This document shows positions 1 to 10,181 of a stretch of 64,000 nucleotides of DNA, piece by piece. Source of the DNA: Ampelomyces quisqualis (lineage: Eukaryota > Ascomycota > Dothideomycetes > Pleosporales > Phaeosphaeriaceae); NCBI GenBank assembly GCA_018398575.1, contig JAGTXZ010000008.1, positions 1,736,001-1,800,000 on the forward strand, written 5' to 3'. The notes below the pieces were generated by a model, which was given only the letters and a program-made list of their open reading frames with translations, made no database searches and was not told the DNA's origin. Every line of letters starts with the position of its first letter. Positions within the stretch are counted from its first letter, which is position 1. The position numbers were made by a program, and so were the translations under genes.

Positions 1-2530
1 TTAATTAACCTCTATTTATATAGGGGTTAGATTTAGTGCAGCTCTAGGCTAAGAGAGTCTATTTCTTAATTTCTTAGTATCTGTCTTTTTTGCTTTAGCA
101 CTCTGTTGCTAGGTTATTACAGTTAATATAGAGTTGTCTTAGAAGAAGGCTTCTAGAGTTAGTTCTTTAGGGGGAGTTATTAGCGTTGCCTCTAATACTC
201 CTAGGTTATTAATAGTCTCTAAGTTTCTATTGTAGCACTAAACGCAACTTTTACTAAAGTAATCCTAACTATATATTAATAAGAAGATCTAAACCTAAAG
301 GCTTTAGCTGTTAGGAGATCTAAGGGATCTTAACTGTATTTAATAGATTTGAGGTTGCAAATAGATCTAATTTAGATAGGGTTCTAGATGTTTTAACGCA
401 ATCTTTTTAAAAGTAAATTATAATATTATCTAAATGCTATTACTAGCAGGATAAAGTTTCTCTTGTAATGTAATAACGCAGGTAGGTACAGCTATTAGAA
501 TTAAATTAAATACGTATTAGAGGTATATAGAAGTGCGTGTTGTATTAGAGATTCTAGATTAGCTATACACCTATAGGTCTTATACAGAAGAACAAGAGAA
601 ACTTATTCTCTATCTATACTATAGGCTTATATTTATAGTAGGCGTAGCAGCTAAGTTAGAGCGCTATTAAAGCGCTTTTGGTCCTAATCTACTAGCTCTC
701 TACATAATCTGTTACTAAGCCTTTATAAGGTATTAGATATAACATATGTTTGTATGTGCTTATTATATTAGTAGTAGCTGCTAAAAGCTATAGAGTAGCT
801 TGTTATGTTGTGTTAATATAATAGGCTCTCTTTACTTATTTTAGTATTAGCTTAATTATTTAATAAAGAGTTAGTATATACTATTTTACTAAGTTATAGG
901 CTTTGTAAAGAGAGCTATATAATACTAAAGTTCTATATTGTTATAGCTACTCTTAGATAGCGCTTCTACTAAGAGGTGTTAGTTAGATAGGTAGAAGTAG
1001 TCTTATACCTCTTAGAAGGCTATATAGAGCCTGCGCAGCTTAGAGCCTAGCTTTCTTCTATTTAGGTCTCCTCTATTAAGGCTTATAGAGTAGGCGCTAG
1101 TAGAGATATTTTAATTTCTAGTGCAGTTGCTAGTACTTTTAGAGTAAAGGCTATAGCTATTTAATCTAAGGCTACTAGGCTTATAGCTCTAGACTAGTAG
1201 GTAGAGGCTTAGAGCGCCTTATATCTGTCTAATACCTAAGTAAGAAGAGTTTAGGCTTATGTAAAGGCCTAGTAGCTTATCTTACATACCTTCTTAAAGT
1301 CTATATAGCTAAGTCTCTTAAGCGTGCTATAGACTTAGATAAGTATAGCTAGGTAGTTTTTGTAGCTAGCTTTGTAAGGGCTGCAGCAATTTGCATAGTA
1401 GGTAGTAGTAGTACACTTTTTTCTATAGAGCCTAATATACTTTGTAATTTTAGTGCTATAGTTATTATATCTTAGAGACCTAGTATATCTTAAAGTAGTA
1501 CACTATCTCTAGTAGCTAGAGTTGTATAGCGTTACGCTAGTGTGTTTCTTAATTTTATAGCTAAAGTCTAATATGCTAAAGAGGCAGAATAGTTACTATA
1601 CTAGTTATAAAAATAAGATAATTTAAGTTATAAGGCCTATTAAGTTTATACTATGCTAAGAGGCTCTACAGCTTATTAGCTTCTAGCAGGTTTATGCAAT
1701 AACTTTCTCTATAACAAGTTCTACTATAGTAAGAATTAGAGTCTTTATAAGAGACTAGTAAGAGGACGCTACTTCTTATACAGCGTAGTTAATCTAGCGT
1801 TCTAGAAGGCAAGTGCTAGTTCTATTAACTAATTAGATTATAAGCTTTCTATTCTTCTAGGATATTAAGTAAGTATAGATTTATTCTATAGCTAGGGTAA
1901 TTGCCTAGCCTATAGCTATAGTAGTTGTAGTAGGAATATCTTGTATAGATAAATCTAGTACCTTGTTATAAATAGCCTGCCTTATAGCAAAAGCTAATAG
2001 TTTCTTATATCTCTTTTATAGCAGAACTATAATAAGAATATAATAGTCTAGGTAGTCTAGCCTTTTCTAAGTAGTGTTACTAGCATAGTTATAGGCTAAT
2101 TTCTGTTAACTAAGGGCCTGCCCCTTTTCTAAGGTTAGGTTTTTTTAAGTTTAGGCTACCTCTGCCTAGGTTTAGGAGCTGTTAGAACTAGGTCTAGTTA
2201 ACCTAGTTAAAGTAGAAGCTAAGGAGCCTAAGGGTAAAAGTAGAAAGATAGAGGTAGCTAGAGCCTAAACAACCCTCTACTAGAGTTTCCTAGTAATAGA
2301 ACTAGATTAGGTATTGTTGTACTGCGCAATACAGCTGTTAATAGCAGTTATAAAAGAGGTAATAATACTATAGCAAAGCTCTGTAGCCTTTTAGGCTTTT
2401 TGTAGCTTTTAGGTAAGTAAGCCTGTAACTGTTAGTTTCTTAGTTTGCGTTCCTCTACTAATGTTAAAAGGGATAGCAGGCGTTACTAGGACGTTCTGCT
2501 GCCTCTTAGAGGTGCGCAGGTTCTAGTAGC
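1..2530. repeat. AT-rich, RIP-degraded repeat relic
   Basis: No reading frame of 60 codons exists here, while the rest of the window is full of them. The text is dominated by TA, TAG and CTA, and CA/TG are scarce: in bases 1-60 I count ten TpA against one CpA and one TpG. That is the signature of repeat-induced point mutation (CpA to TpA on both strands), a process of ascomycete fungi acting on duplicated DNA. The original was probably a transposon, but I cannot recognise a family, terminal repeat or protein. The change to ordinary composition falls between about 2500 and 2560. Confidence 0.85.
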
Positions 2531-2560
2531 TAGGTGATTCTAGTGCCTGGGGTCGGGTGT

Positions 2561-3193
2561 AGTTTGCGTCCTGAGATGCCACCTAGGCTGGAGTAACCGC
2601 TACATCAGCCCTCCTACTACCAGGATCAGTGGCGAGAGGCTGAGGTAGCGCTACCTGAGGCATGAGAGCGTCAGGAATCGGTTGCGATCAAAATTGGTTG
2701 CAGACATTGAAACTTCGAAAGACGGAGTATCTATAGCAGGTGCTGCACCAGTCCAGCGTATCTGCACTGTGTCCGCGCCGCTATCGGTATTTTGTCCCTG
2801 ACATAGTATCGAAACGATCTCTATGATGTTGGATGCGCCGTCGCCGTGAAGATTGTTGTTTTGGGCAGCTTTCTTGATGCTGTTGAAGTGACGGCTTGCA
2901 AACCGGGCAGTGAGCGGCGGAGGTCAGGCGATGCAGCAAGCGCTCGTGCCTGATGTCTGTGCATGACATTGAGGTGCATTCAAGCAATCAAGCTGGTGCT
3001 CTCGATCGACTTGTTCTCACCCATAATTGCTGCTCGCGTGACGGCATGTGTAGACGTCACTGCCAAGATGTACACAGTCGCTGTATGGAAGGCAAGGGTT
3101 TCGTTATACATTTGCTCAAGAGTCGGCGGAGCTAGCTCGGGTACAGTGGGCTCGCATGAAGATTTTTCGAAATAGTTCCGCTTCAGCCGATGT
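2561..3193. other. intergenic, flank of the AT-rich block
   Basis: Composition is ordinary. A minus-strand open stretch (2980-3243) reaches into the next small gene, but I found no splice pattern that joins it in frame, so I do not call it. Nothing else is recognisable. Confidence 0.5.
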
Positions 3194-3464
3194 TCAGATA
3201 TACGTATAGAGTTTTGCAGTTGGTGGAGGTGATTCGTAGGCACGCTTTAGCCATGACAGTTGTTCTTCCGGCGTGGCAAGATCCGCCAAATCCCTGCCTG
3301 TCTGCATTTCGAACAATCGTAGGCCGTATGCGCCTACTACAACCATGTCTTCACCGCGTGTTCCAATCGTACCACTAGTTGGGCGTTCTGTGAGGTGACA
3401 ATTTGTGATTGGCATCCTTAGAATTGTGATGGGGACTCTGGTCACCAAGATTCATGTCGGCCAT
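3194..3464 (-). CDS. possible small hypothetical protein (70 aa, one intron)
   Basis: Two minus-strand open stretches join in frame if 3388-3445 (58 bp, GTGACC...CACAG) is an intron: exon 1 is 3464-3446 (starting MADMNL) and exon 2 is 3387-3194. The product would be 70 residues, rich in acidic and polar residues, with no family I recognise, no signal peptide and no membrane helix. It lies about 650 bp from the RIP-like block. The donor is weak and the branch site is not convincing, so this could be chance or a decayed gene. Upstream sequence on the same strand (to about 3608) is also open in the exon 1 frame but offers no better ATG. Confidence 0.28.
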
Positions 3465-4437
3465 CTCTTCCCAGCTGCTCGTAGGGGAATTGGGAGTTGC
3501 AACGTCGCTGCGGTCTGTTTTGGGGTTTTTCCCATCATGGTGGCAAGGTGAATGTGAGTAGATCTTCCGCGATCTGCGGAGTGTAACTTTAAGTGAGAGT
3601 GAGAGCAAAGAACGTTTCCTTGCGCTAAGGTCTTCTAGGGAATATAGTCTTGATGCAAGCGGTTACAGGCTACGTCCAGAACCGGAGATTTATATTGAAC
3701 AAGAAGCTTATGAGGGATATGAGTTAATTGATCGAGTATAGAATCGAACAGAGGATAGGCTTCATTATATAGTGCTGACTAGGAGTCACATGATATTCTC
3801 GCTTGCTATCTGATCTCGAACCTCTGTTCTAAAATGATTTGGATGATTGGATGGGAAGTGCTTGCGCCGCTTTTATGGCTATGCCATAGCATCTCACATG
3901 ACAACCTTGGAAGAACGACGAAAAACCGCTGGCATTGCATCACCTGAACATGACGCACTAAGCACAATAGTAAGCGAAACTCGTTTACTACTGTAGGTTG
4001 TCAAGACCATGAAAAACCGAGTAAATCTTGCAATGCTGAGTCAGCTGTTTTCCCACACAGAATGTGCCGGTGCACTATACACCAATTCAATGCTTGTGAC
4101 AACGTTCCTCCACACGTGTAATCTCATTCCTCAGCAGCGACTGATACCTACTGTGTCTTCCGTTTTCAGACCTAATGCCACTCAGAGGCTCCAATTACGG
4201 ATCCTTTGAGTGCGAGAGAAGAGGGAACAATTTGCAGCCAGGACCAAATCATCCTGGAGATCTTTAAGACGCTGTGGTCACTCCTGTAAACGCTAGGCTT
4301 TTGTATACCTTATGTCTTGAGCGTATACCGGCTTCGCCAATCATCGCATACCATTTCCTCCTTCACCTGCTCTTGCCACAGAAAGTGCTGTATCCTCCAG
4401 GTATCCTCCTCGGTCATCTTCAGGAGGCAGTCACAAC
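3465..4437. other. intergenic, no supported gene
   Basis: The short open stretches here (for example 4009-4209 on the plus strand) have no homology I recognise and no matching splice sites. AT-richer text around 3700-3800 resembles untranslated or intergenic DNA. Confidence 0.5.
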
Positions 4438-5303
4438 TCAAGTCAAGGAAGTCATGACCTGGACACACTCCTCAGCCCATTCCTTGAACTTCGCTTCCTC
4501 CACCGTCCACTTCGTTAATCTCTTCCGCGCTGTTTCCATGTACACGAGAAGTGAATGCCTCTCCCCACCCTTGCTCGTCTGCTCCGCCAAGTCCCGCAAC
4601 ACTCCTCTCGCAGCCTCCTCATCTGCATTCGCGCCAGACATGCTCCGCTTGAGCCCGTCACTCAAGCGCTTCCTGTCCTTGGACTTCTTCGGCAATGCTG
4701 CAATCATGTCGGCCGCCAGCATGCCAAGCGTCGTAAGTGAATTGCGATAGGCCTCTTGGGGTGCGAAGATGGCGCGGCCAGCGATCTGTGCTTTCACGAG
4801 CTCATTGAGGTAGCGGGAGATCCCATCTGAGGTTGTGGGGGGTAGTTTGGCGATGAAGATGTGTGTAGAGATCTCGAATTCTGTCATGGCTTCATCCAGA
4901 GCTTGGCGGGTTGCTGCGCAACGATTGATGAGATCTGTGAGGTGGACCACTATGGTTGAGAGCTCAAGTGTACCGACATCGTCCCACTCGCGGTGCGCTG
5001 TTAGCGTGGTCTGGGGTGCTATCACAGGTGCTTTCGGAAATTCGCGAGGGCCACTCGTAGCCGCTGCGGAGTGGATCCCAATAGCGCTCTGGAAGTTACG
5101 GAGAGGGACATTGAAAGCATCCGGGGGTCTAAGGTCGTAAGATCGCCGAAAATTATATGTCTCTCTCTATCTCACCTATTATTCGCTTCGAACCTCTCGA
5201 AAGCACGCACAGCCTCCTCGAATTCTGCATAATCAGCTGGCGATGTGGCAGGAGAGGCGGCCGGGTCGTTCATCATGCAATTGAGAAACCTGTTGTTCAT
5301 CAT
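4438..5303 (-). CDS. hypothetical protein, helical (about 272 aa)
   Basis: The main exon is 5128-4438 and an upstream exon is 5303-5176, joined by a 47-bp intron at 5129-5175 (GTGAGA donor, CTTAC branch, CTTAG acceptor). The junction keeps the frame (...FEANNR then RPPDAFNVP). I put the start at the paired ATGs at 5303-5298, which follow an in-frame stop. A second pair at 5276-5271 is possible. Another open frame upstream (5400-5330) may be a further exon that I could not join. The product is mostly soluble and helix-rich, with Lys/Arg-rich stretches in the second half. I recognise no domain, so no function is assigned. Confidence 0.6.
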
Positions 5304-5732
5304 GATGTTGTGTTTGACGGTAGCGCATCAACCAGGTCGGGAGATTGTAGTCAGTGAAGTTGGTGGAGAAAAGTGGGTCGCTCACATTCTTGCAGAATGA
5401 GAGTGAAAGTGAGCTAGAGGGAAGAAAACAACCACTGAGACGTCAATTACCTACTACGTTCAGTCAGCATCACCTGCTTTACCCTAAATCACGAGCTCTT
5501 TGCACACATTCCCATAGACTTGCGGCTCTCTACTCGTGACTATTCGCTGGGTCTCGTGCTACTCAGCAAACCAGTGGTAGACGGAGCTTGACATTCAAAA
5601 TGGTAGCCTTTACGCCTTCATGGCTTCCACGGAACCTCAGAACCTTCAGCAAGAGTAGGCGAGATATTAAACCTTGGTTGTAACCGCTGACCAAGACTCT
5701 AAGCCTTGCCTATTACTCAACTCCCGCCCTCG

Positions 5733-6239
5733 ATGACCGAAGAAAGTGATACGCAGCCATTGCTTGGACGTAGCATCGCTTCTCATCTCGAGATCACAAT
5801 CGATCCCAATGACCCCCCGCCTGCCGCGACCCTCGCGTTCACCCATCTTCGTCAGCAAACCCAAGATATCTGGCACAAGTTCGAAAATGCTGAGAAGTCC
5901 CTGATTCTTCTAGACGACCAAGTTAACGAGGAAATCCTCGAGTACGTTTCTGTGCATAAACGCGCAACTGGGCCAGAGCTGAGGATTGAAAGGGCGCGCT
6001 TTACGATACGCTTGTACGAGCCGAGGGTGGCGGAAGCGGAGACATGGTGTAACGAAATCGAAAAAGCTATTTCAGCTCTGGAGAAAGCTGCACTGAAGGA
6101 GCCGAAGACAGTGGAGGGTCGAGCGACTTTAGGAATTGATATTGGTGTGATGAGGAAGAACTTGATAACGACGCGGGACATCCTTGAGGTGGCACAATTT
6201 CAGCTGCAACGAGCAATCTCGATGCTGAATCCTTCTTAG
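5733..6239 (+). CDS. hypothetical small helical protein (168 aa)
   Basis: A single-exon frame from the ATG at 5733 (MTEESDTQPLLGRS) to TAG. Codons upstream of that ATG are open but contain no ATG. The protein has an acidic, Pro-rich start and then long amphipathic helices (roughly residues 35-165) with regular Leu/Ile/Glu/Lys spacing, suggesting a coiled-coil or helical bundle. There is no signal peptide or membrane segment. I recognise no family. The gene points away from the unknown minus-strand gene at 4438-5303, so the two may share the 430-bp spacer as a promoter. Confidence 0.55.
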   Translation: MTEESDTQPLLGRSIASHLEITIDPNDPPPAATLAFTHLRQQTQDIWHKFENAEKSLILLDDQVNEEILEYVSVHKRATGPELRIERARFTIRLYEPRVAEAETWCNEIEKAISALEKAALKEPKTVEGRATLGIDIGVMRKNLITTRDILEVAQFQLQRAISMLNPS

Positions 6240-7601
6240 TAGATAAACTTGGTGTTTATCGGTGTATCACAGTCGCAGGGACGTTCTCGGATAGGTGTGG
6301 TGCAGAATAATTAAGTGTACGGTAACGCTCCAACGCTTGGTGTGTCCGATGCTGCCAAGTTCTTAAAGTACTGTGAATGTTTCATCTTGCATTATCTCGC
6401 ATGATTTTTCCATGTCGAGGAGCTGTTTCATCGTCCTCTCTCAGGTTCTTGTCCGTCCAAAGCTACGTTTCAACTGGGACTACAAGATCGACGCACTGAC
6501 TACTCTGGGTTATGTCAGGCAGTGGGTGGCCTGGATGCGCGCCACATGGCTTCAAGAGCCGGATCATGCAATTTATGGCGTCGATTATTGGTCCAAGAAG
6601 GTGCCACTGTTTGACAGTAGGGCATAAAGCTGGTACATACAGCCACAGCAACTCCCGGCATGAAGTTTGAACTACGAAGCGAACAGTGCTAGATTCAAAC
6701 CTACATCTGGGATTGCTGAAGGGGTTGTAGGCTACAAGAACAAAAACTTGTTCCTGTTTTCACCACCACAAGACTGGACGCATATCTAGAAAGCGACGAA
6801 TACAGATTGGCTGAGAAGACCACATGAATATTTATGTCGGAGAACGCTCTGCAGAAGATCACTCCTGGCAATAACATTACATGGCACATTTCAAGAGCCA
6901 GTAACTTTTAGGGAGGAGATGAGGTACTGCAGTATCCATCTAGAGCAAACAAGAGGGAGCATGATATATGTGAATCCGGTAGTGGTAGGTAGGGAGCTTG
7001 TGATCCACAAGGATTTTTTGGAACAGGAAGTGTATAGAAGATCACGATGAGCATACCCACCGTTATATTCTTGCTCAGTACTCTGTCTTGGGTCCATACA
7101 CGGTACAAGTAAAGGAACCATAGCCGCCCAATCTACAAGGTCATTCAGCAAAATGCACAGGCTGTGTTTCTCTAGCCGTAAAAGTCTCTGAGAGAAGTGA
7201 GCTTGATCACACAGCTCGTCTTCACATTGATCGAGCACGCAGTTGCGTCTTGTCGCGTGCTCACGTGCGCCAAGACCTGCGCCTACCTCAAGTACTCTTC
7301 CCCGCCGCACGCCACTGTAAATATTGTCTTTCTTACCACCGGCATGCATCATCGCTCGGCGATACAGCTCACCAATACACTACACCAGTCCGGAAAGTTC
7401 CCCATTGGCGCCGTCTCGCCCACCATTGATATGTCCGGGATTTCCATGCTTGAGAGCACGAAGAAGGGGGTGCATGATCCACCCGCACAGTAATGTACAT
7501 TGCTGTAACAATCGAATAGCAAACTTTGAACCGCTACAAGTAGCGGCATCTTCTTCATCCTTGCATGTTGCATGAGCCGTGACCTAGGCCTAACAGGTGA
7601 A
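6240..7601. other. intergenic, holds one arm of a 71-bp inverted repeat
   Basis: Open stretches occur on both strands (6373-6627 plus, 6891-7352 minus) but none shows family resemblance or joins through plausible introns. The one clear structure is the repeat arm at 7339-7409. Confidence 0.5.
7339..7409 (+). repeat. 71-bp inverted repeat, left arm
   Basis: Bases 7339-7409 read the same as the reverse complement of 10750-10820 except for one G/C difference near position 7388. Similarity stops abruptly on both sides. The arms lie 3.34 kb apart and bracket the dehydrogenase and GST genes. Confidence 0.9.
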
Positions 7602-8581
7602 TTATATCTTCGACGCCCTCATCTTCGTGCTGTCCACCCTCTTACCCTCATCATCCTGCTCCTTGACACTCAAGTCTGGAAACTCGGCCGGCATTATCCT
7701 CCTCGGACTCGCTCCTTCCACAACACTGTACTTTGCAAAATCAGTGACGCCCTTCTTCCTCAAGAAGTCCTCATCCAGTTCCAAACACCCATTGACCTCT
7801 TCAGTCTTACTCCTCAGCATCGCAAGAATTGCATCCGAGTAGATGGTCGGCTTCCTTAAATCGCTCGCACCCTCTTCCCTTACCGCACTCTCCGTAGCGG
7901 CCGACTGAATCGCCACAGCAGGCCAAATCGACGTAATCGCCATGTCTTTCTTGCCCTCGCGCTCGAAATCCATAGCCAGTCCCTTGGTCAAGACAGACAT
8001 GCCGACTTTGCCCATCGCATAGGCCGTCTTGCCACGGAAGAAACGCGAGTATATCGGCGGACTAACGACGATGATCCTGCCCTTCCAAGCCTGTTTCTTG
8101 AACTGCGCGAGCGCAGCTTGGATGGTACCATACAGCCCCTCGACGTTGACGCGCTGCATGAGCTGGAAGCGCTTCATGGGCGAGTTTTCGACGCTTGCCC
8201 ACCATATCGCGCCGGAGTTGTAGATGAGGGCATCGAGACGGCCGTACGTGGAAATTGTCTGATCGACGAGGGCCTGGATGCTGGGGAAGTCGCGCGTATC
8301 TACGGCCATGGCAGTTGCGGTTCCGCCGGCTTCGTGGATCTCGCGTGCGACGGTGGAGATGGTGGATGCGGACGAGTTTGGGTCTGGTGGAAAGGGCTTG
8401 GTTTGCGAGGCATCAGAGGTGGATTTCGCGGCGACGACGACTGGTAAGTGTTACAGTTGAGCAGTTGTGTGGAGGTGAAGGAATTACCGGCATAGCCCTC
8501 TCGTGCAAGATCAATTGCAACTTGCCGTCCTATGCCTCGCGAAGCACCAATGATGAGCGCGACCTCCTTGGGTTGTGCCAT
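7602..8581 (-). CDS. short-chain dehydrogenase, HSDL2-like (310 aa)
   Basis: Exons 8581-8488 and 8440-7602, with a 47-bp intron at 8441-8487 (GTAATT...TTACCAG). The start is the ATG at 8581. Residues 12-18 (GASRGIG) form the Rossmann NAD(P) loop, NSG at 106-108 replaces the usual NAG, and Ser158, Tyr172 and Lys176 (YAMGK) form the catalytic set. The segment after the Lys, with WPAVAIQSAATE, resembles the hydroxysteroid-dehydrogenase-like 2 group, in which the corresponding stretch reads WPxTAI. The SCP2 lipid-binding tail of animal HSDL2 is absent. An oxidoreductase of lipid or carbonyl substrates is likely; the substrate is unknown. The C-terminus ends in SKI, which could act as a weak peroxisomal PTS1 signal. 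The gene lies divergently, 317 bp from the kappa GST. Confidence 0.9.
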
Positions 8582-8898
8582 GTTGCTTGAGAATGGCTTG
8601 GTGTGGTAAGGACACTTTGCGGTCAGGTGTGAGAGTCGACAAGTCTTCAATCTCCGGCAAACAAATTCCAGGAGGTCATTTCGCCCTTTATGCAGTTCCG
8701 CGGCTTCATGCGCAAAACCTGGGGTGCGCGCATTGCTTGGTGGAGATGCAGCAGTGATTACTGATTGCGGCAGCTTCCCCAGTTTGTTGAACCTCGGCTG
8801 CCAAGACGCGAACCTCACGACATTCACCACATAAGGAACCAGCGAATAAACCTCTCCATGGTACAATGTGATTTCTCATCGTTCCGCACTTAGCAATC

Positions 8899-10181
8899 AT
8901 GTCTGGAAAAATCACGTCGTATCTGGATTGTGGTACGTTAATTCTGCCCCCAGAGCCTGACATGCGAAGCTAACCACATTAGTGTCACCATACTCGTACT
9001 TTGCTCTTCTACACCTGGAACGGAACAGAGAGAAGCTCAAGTCGCACAATGTGGAGATCGAGTGAGTGCCTCCTATTCTGCCTTCAGCCCCCATGCGGGT
9101 TGTCACCCACGAGCGAACTTGACAGGGTTCTGCCGAAATGATGTAGTACAACAAACCTTGAAAGTTGAAACTACTTCGTACCCAGCGACGGGCTCCTCGA
9201 TCCGCACGCTCCCGCCACGTCCTTGCAGGATCGAGGAGGCGTACTGCTCATGTGTAGTGAAACGAGGAGCACACTGTCCACTTCCCCGTAGACGTCCACT
9301 CCTGCGGGCTAGGCATAGAAACAGGCTCAACACTGACAGGAAGCAGTATAGTCCCCGTCTTCCTGGGCGGAATCAATGTCGGTAGCGGTACGTCTTCCAC
9401 GCCCCCGTTCTCGCGCCAATCACAACACAGTCTTTTGTACTTTCCCCACTTCCCCGGAAGACTATAGACATCGCATCCCTGATGCTGCACAGGCAACAAG
9501 CCGCCATGGACACTTCCAGCAAAGGCAGCGTACAGCAAATACGATAGCGAGCGCGCGAAGCGGTACTTTCGAGTACCGAACATCAAGACTCCCGAGTTCT
9601 TCCCAATTTTGTCGCTCTTGCCCCAGCGTGCGTTGGTGTACATCAAGGAAGCACACGCGCAAGACTTTACCAAGATATTCCTTGACATCTTCCATACCAT
9701 GTGGGAGAACGGCCTGGATGTCAGCAAGCCCGAGGTTCTGGCCCAGATACTCGCGAAGCACTTCAGCGAGAGCGAAGCCAAAAACATCCTGGAGAAAGCA
9801 AACAGTGCGCCATACAAACAGCGTCTGAATGACAGCACCAAGGAAGCCCTCGATAGCGGCGCCTTCGGGTGCCCCTGGCATCTCGTACGGAACTCGGAAG
9901 GAGTAGAGGAGCCTTTCTTCGGTAGTGACAGGCAAGTGTTCCCGTTGATTGGCTTTCTTCGTGTCGGGTGTGAGAAGGGGCCTCCTCTTTGGTATAGTTC
10001 CCGTCGCGGAAGGGAAGATTGTATGAGAGTGCACATGGACTCTGAAACATGACGAACGAAATCGTCCCTCGAGCGTGGAGTGCGCTGACCATGCGGCAGA
10101 TTCCACTTCATGTGGGAGTTCTTAGGACTACCCTGGCAGGACCAGGTGCTGGGGCAAGCGAAGGTGAGAGCAAAGTTCTGA
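8899..10181 (+). CDS. kappa-class glutathione S-transferase / DsbA-like isomerase (224 aa)
   Basis: Five exons: 8899-8932, 8983-9061, 9347-9387, 9493-9931, 10100-10181 (675 nt including stop). The protein opens with a beta strand and VSPYSYF (Ser13 at the place of the kappa-GST active Ser), then PVFLGGINVGSG, NKPPWTLPAKA, FPILSLLPQRA, and ends FGSDRFHFMWEFLG. This is the order of the GSTK / 2-hydroxychromene-2-carboxylate isomerase family (thioredoxin fold with a helical insert). A mitochondrial or peroxisomal glutathione-dependent detoxification role is typical of the family. Intron 4 (9932-10099, 168 bp) has a GC donor in AG|GCAAGT. Intron 2 (9062-9346) is long at 285 bp. The junction protein sequence fits the family across every intron. 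Confidence 0.9.

Noticed and set aside
2980..3243. 87-codon minus-strand frame as the 3' exon of the small gene
   Set aside because: No acceptor gives the phase needed after the only available donor, so it cannot be joined in frame.
7339..7409. Repeat arms as tRNA or tRNA-derived SINE
   Set aside because: A box A-like word is present, but there is no box B, no 7-base anticodon loop with U33 and no acceptor pairing.
9248..10111. A 287-codon minus-strand frame
   Set aside because: It lies across exons and introns of the kappa GST and has no domain; the plus-strand gene explains the region.
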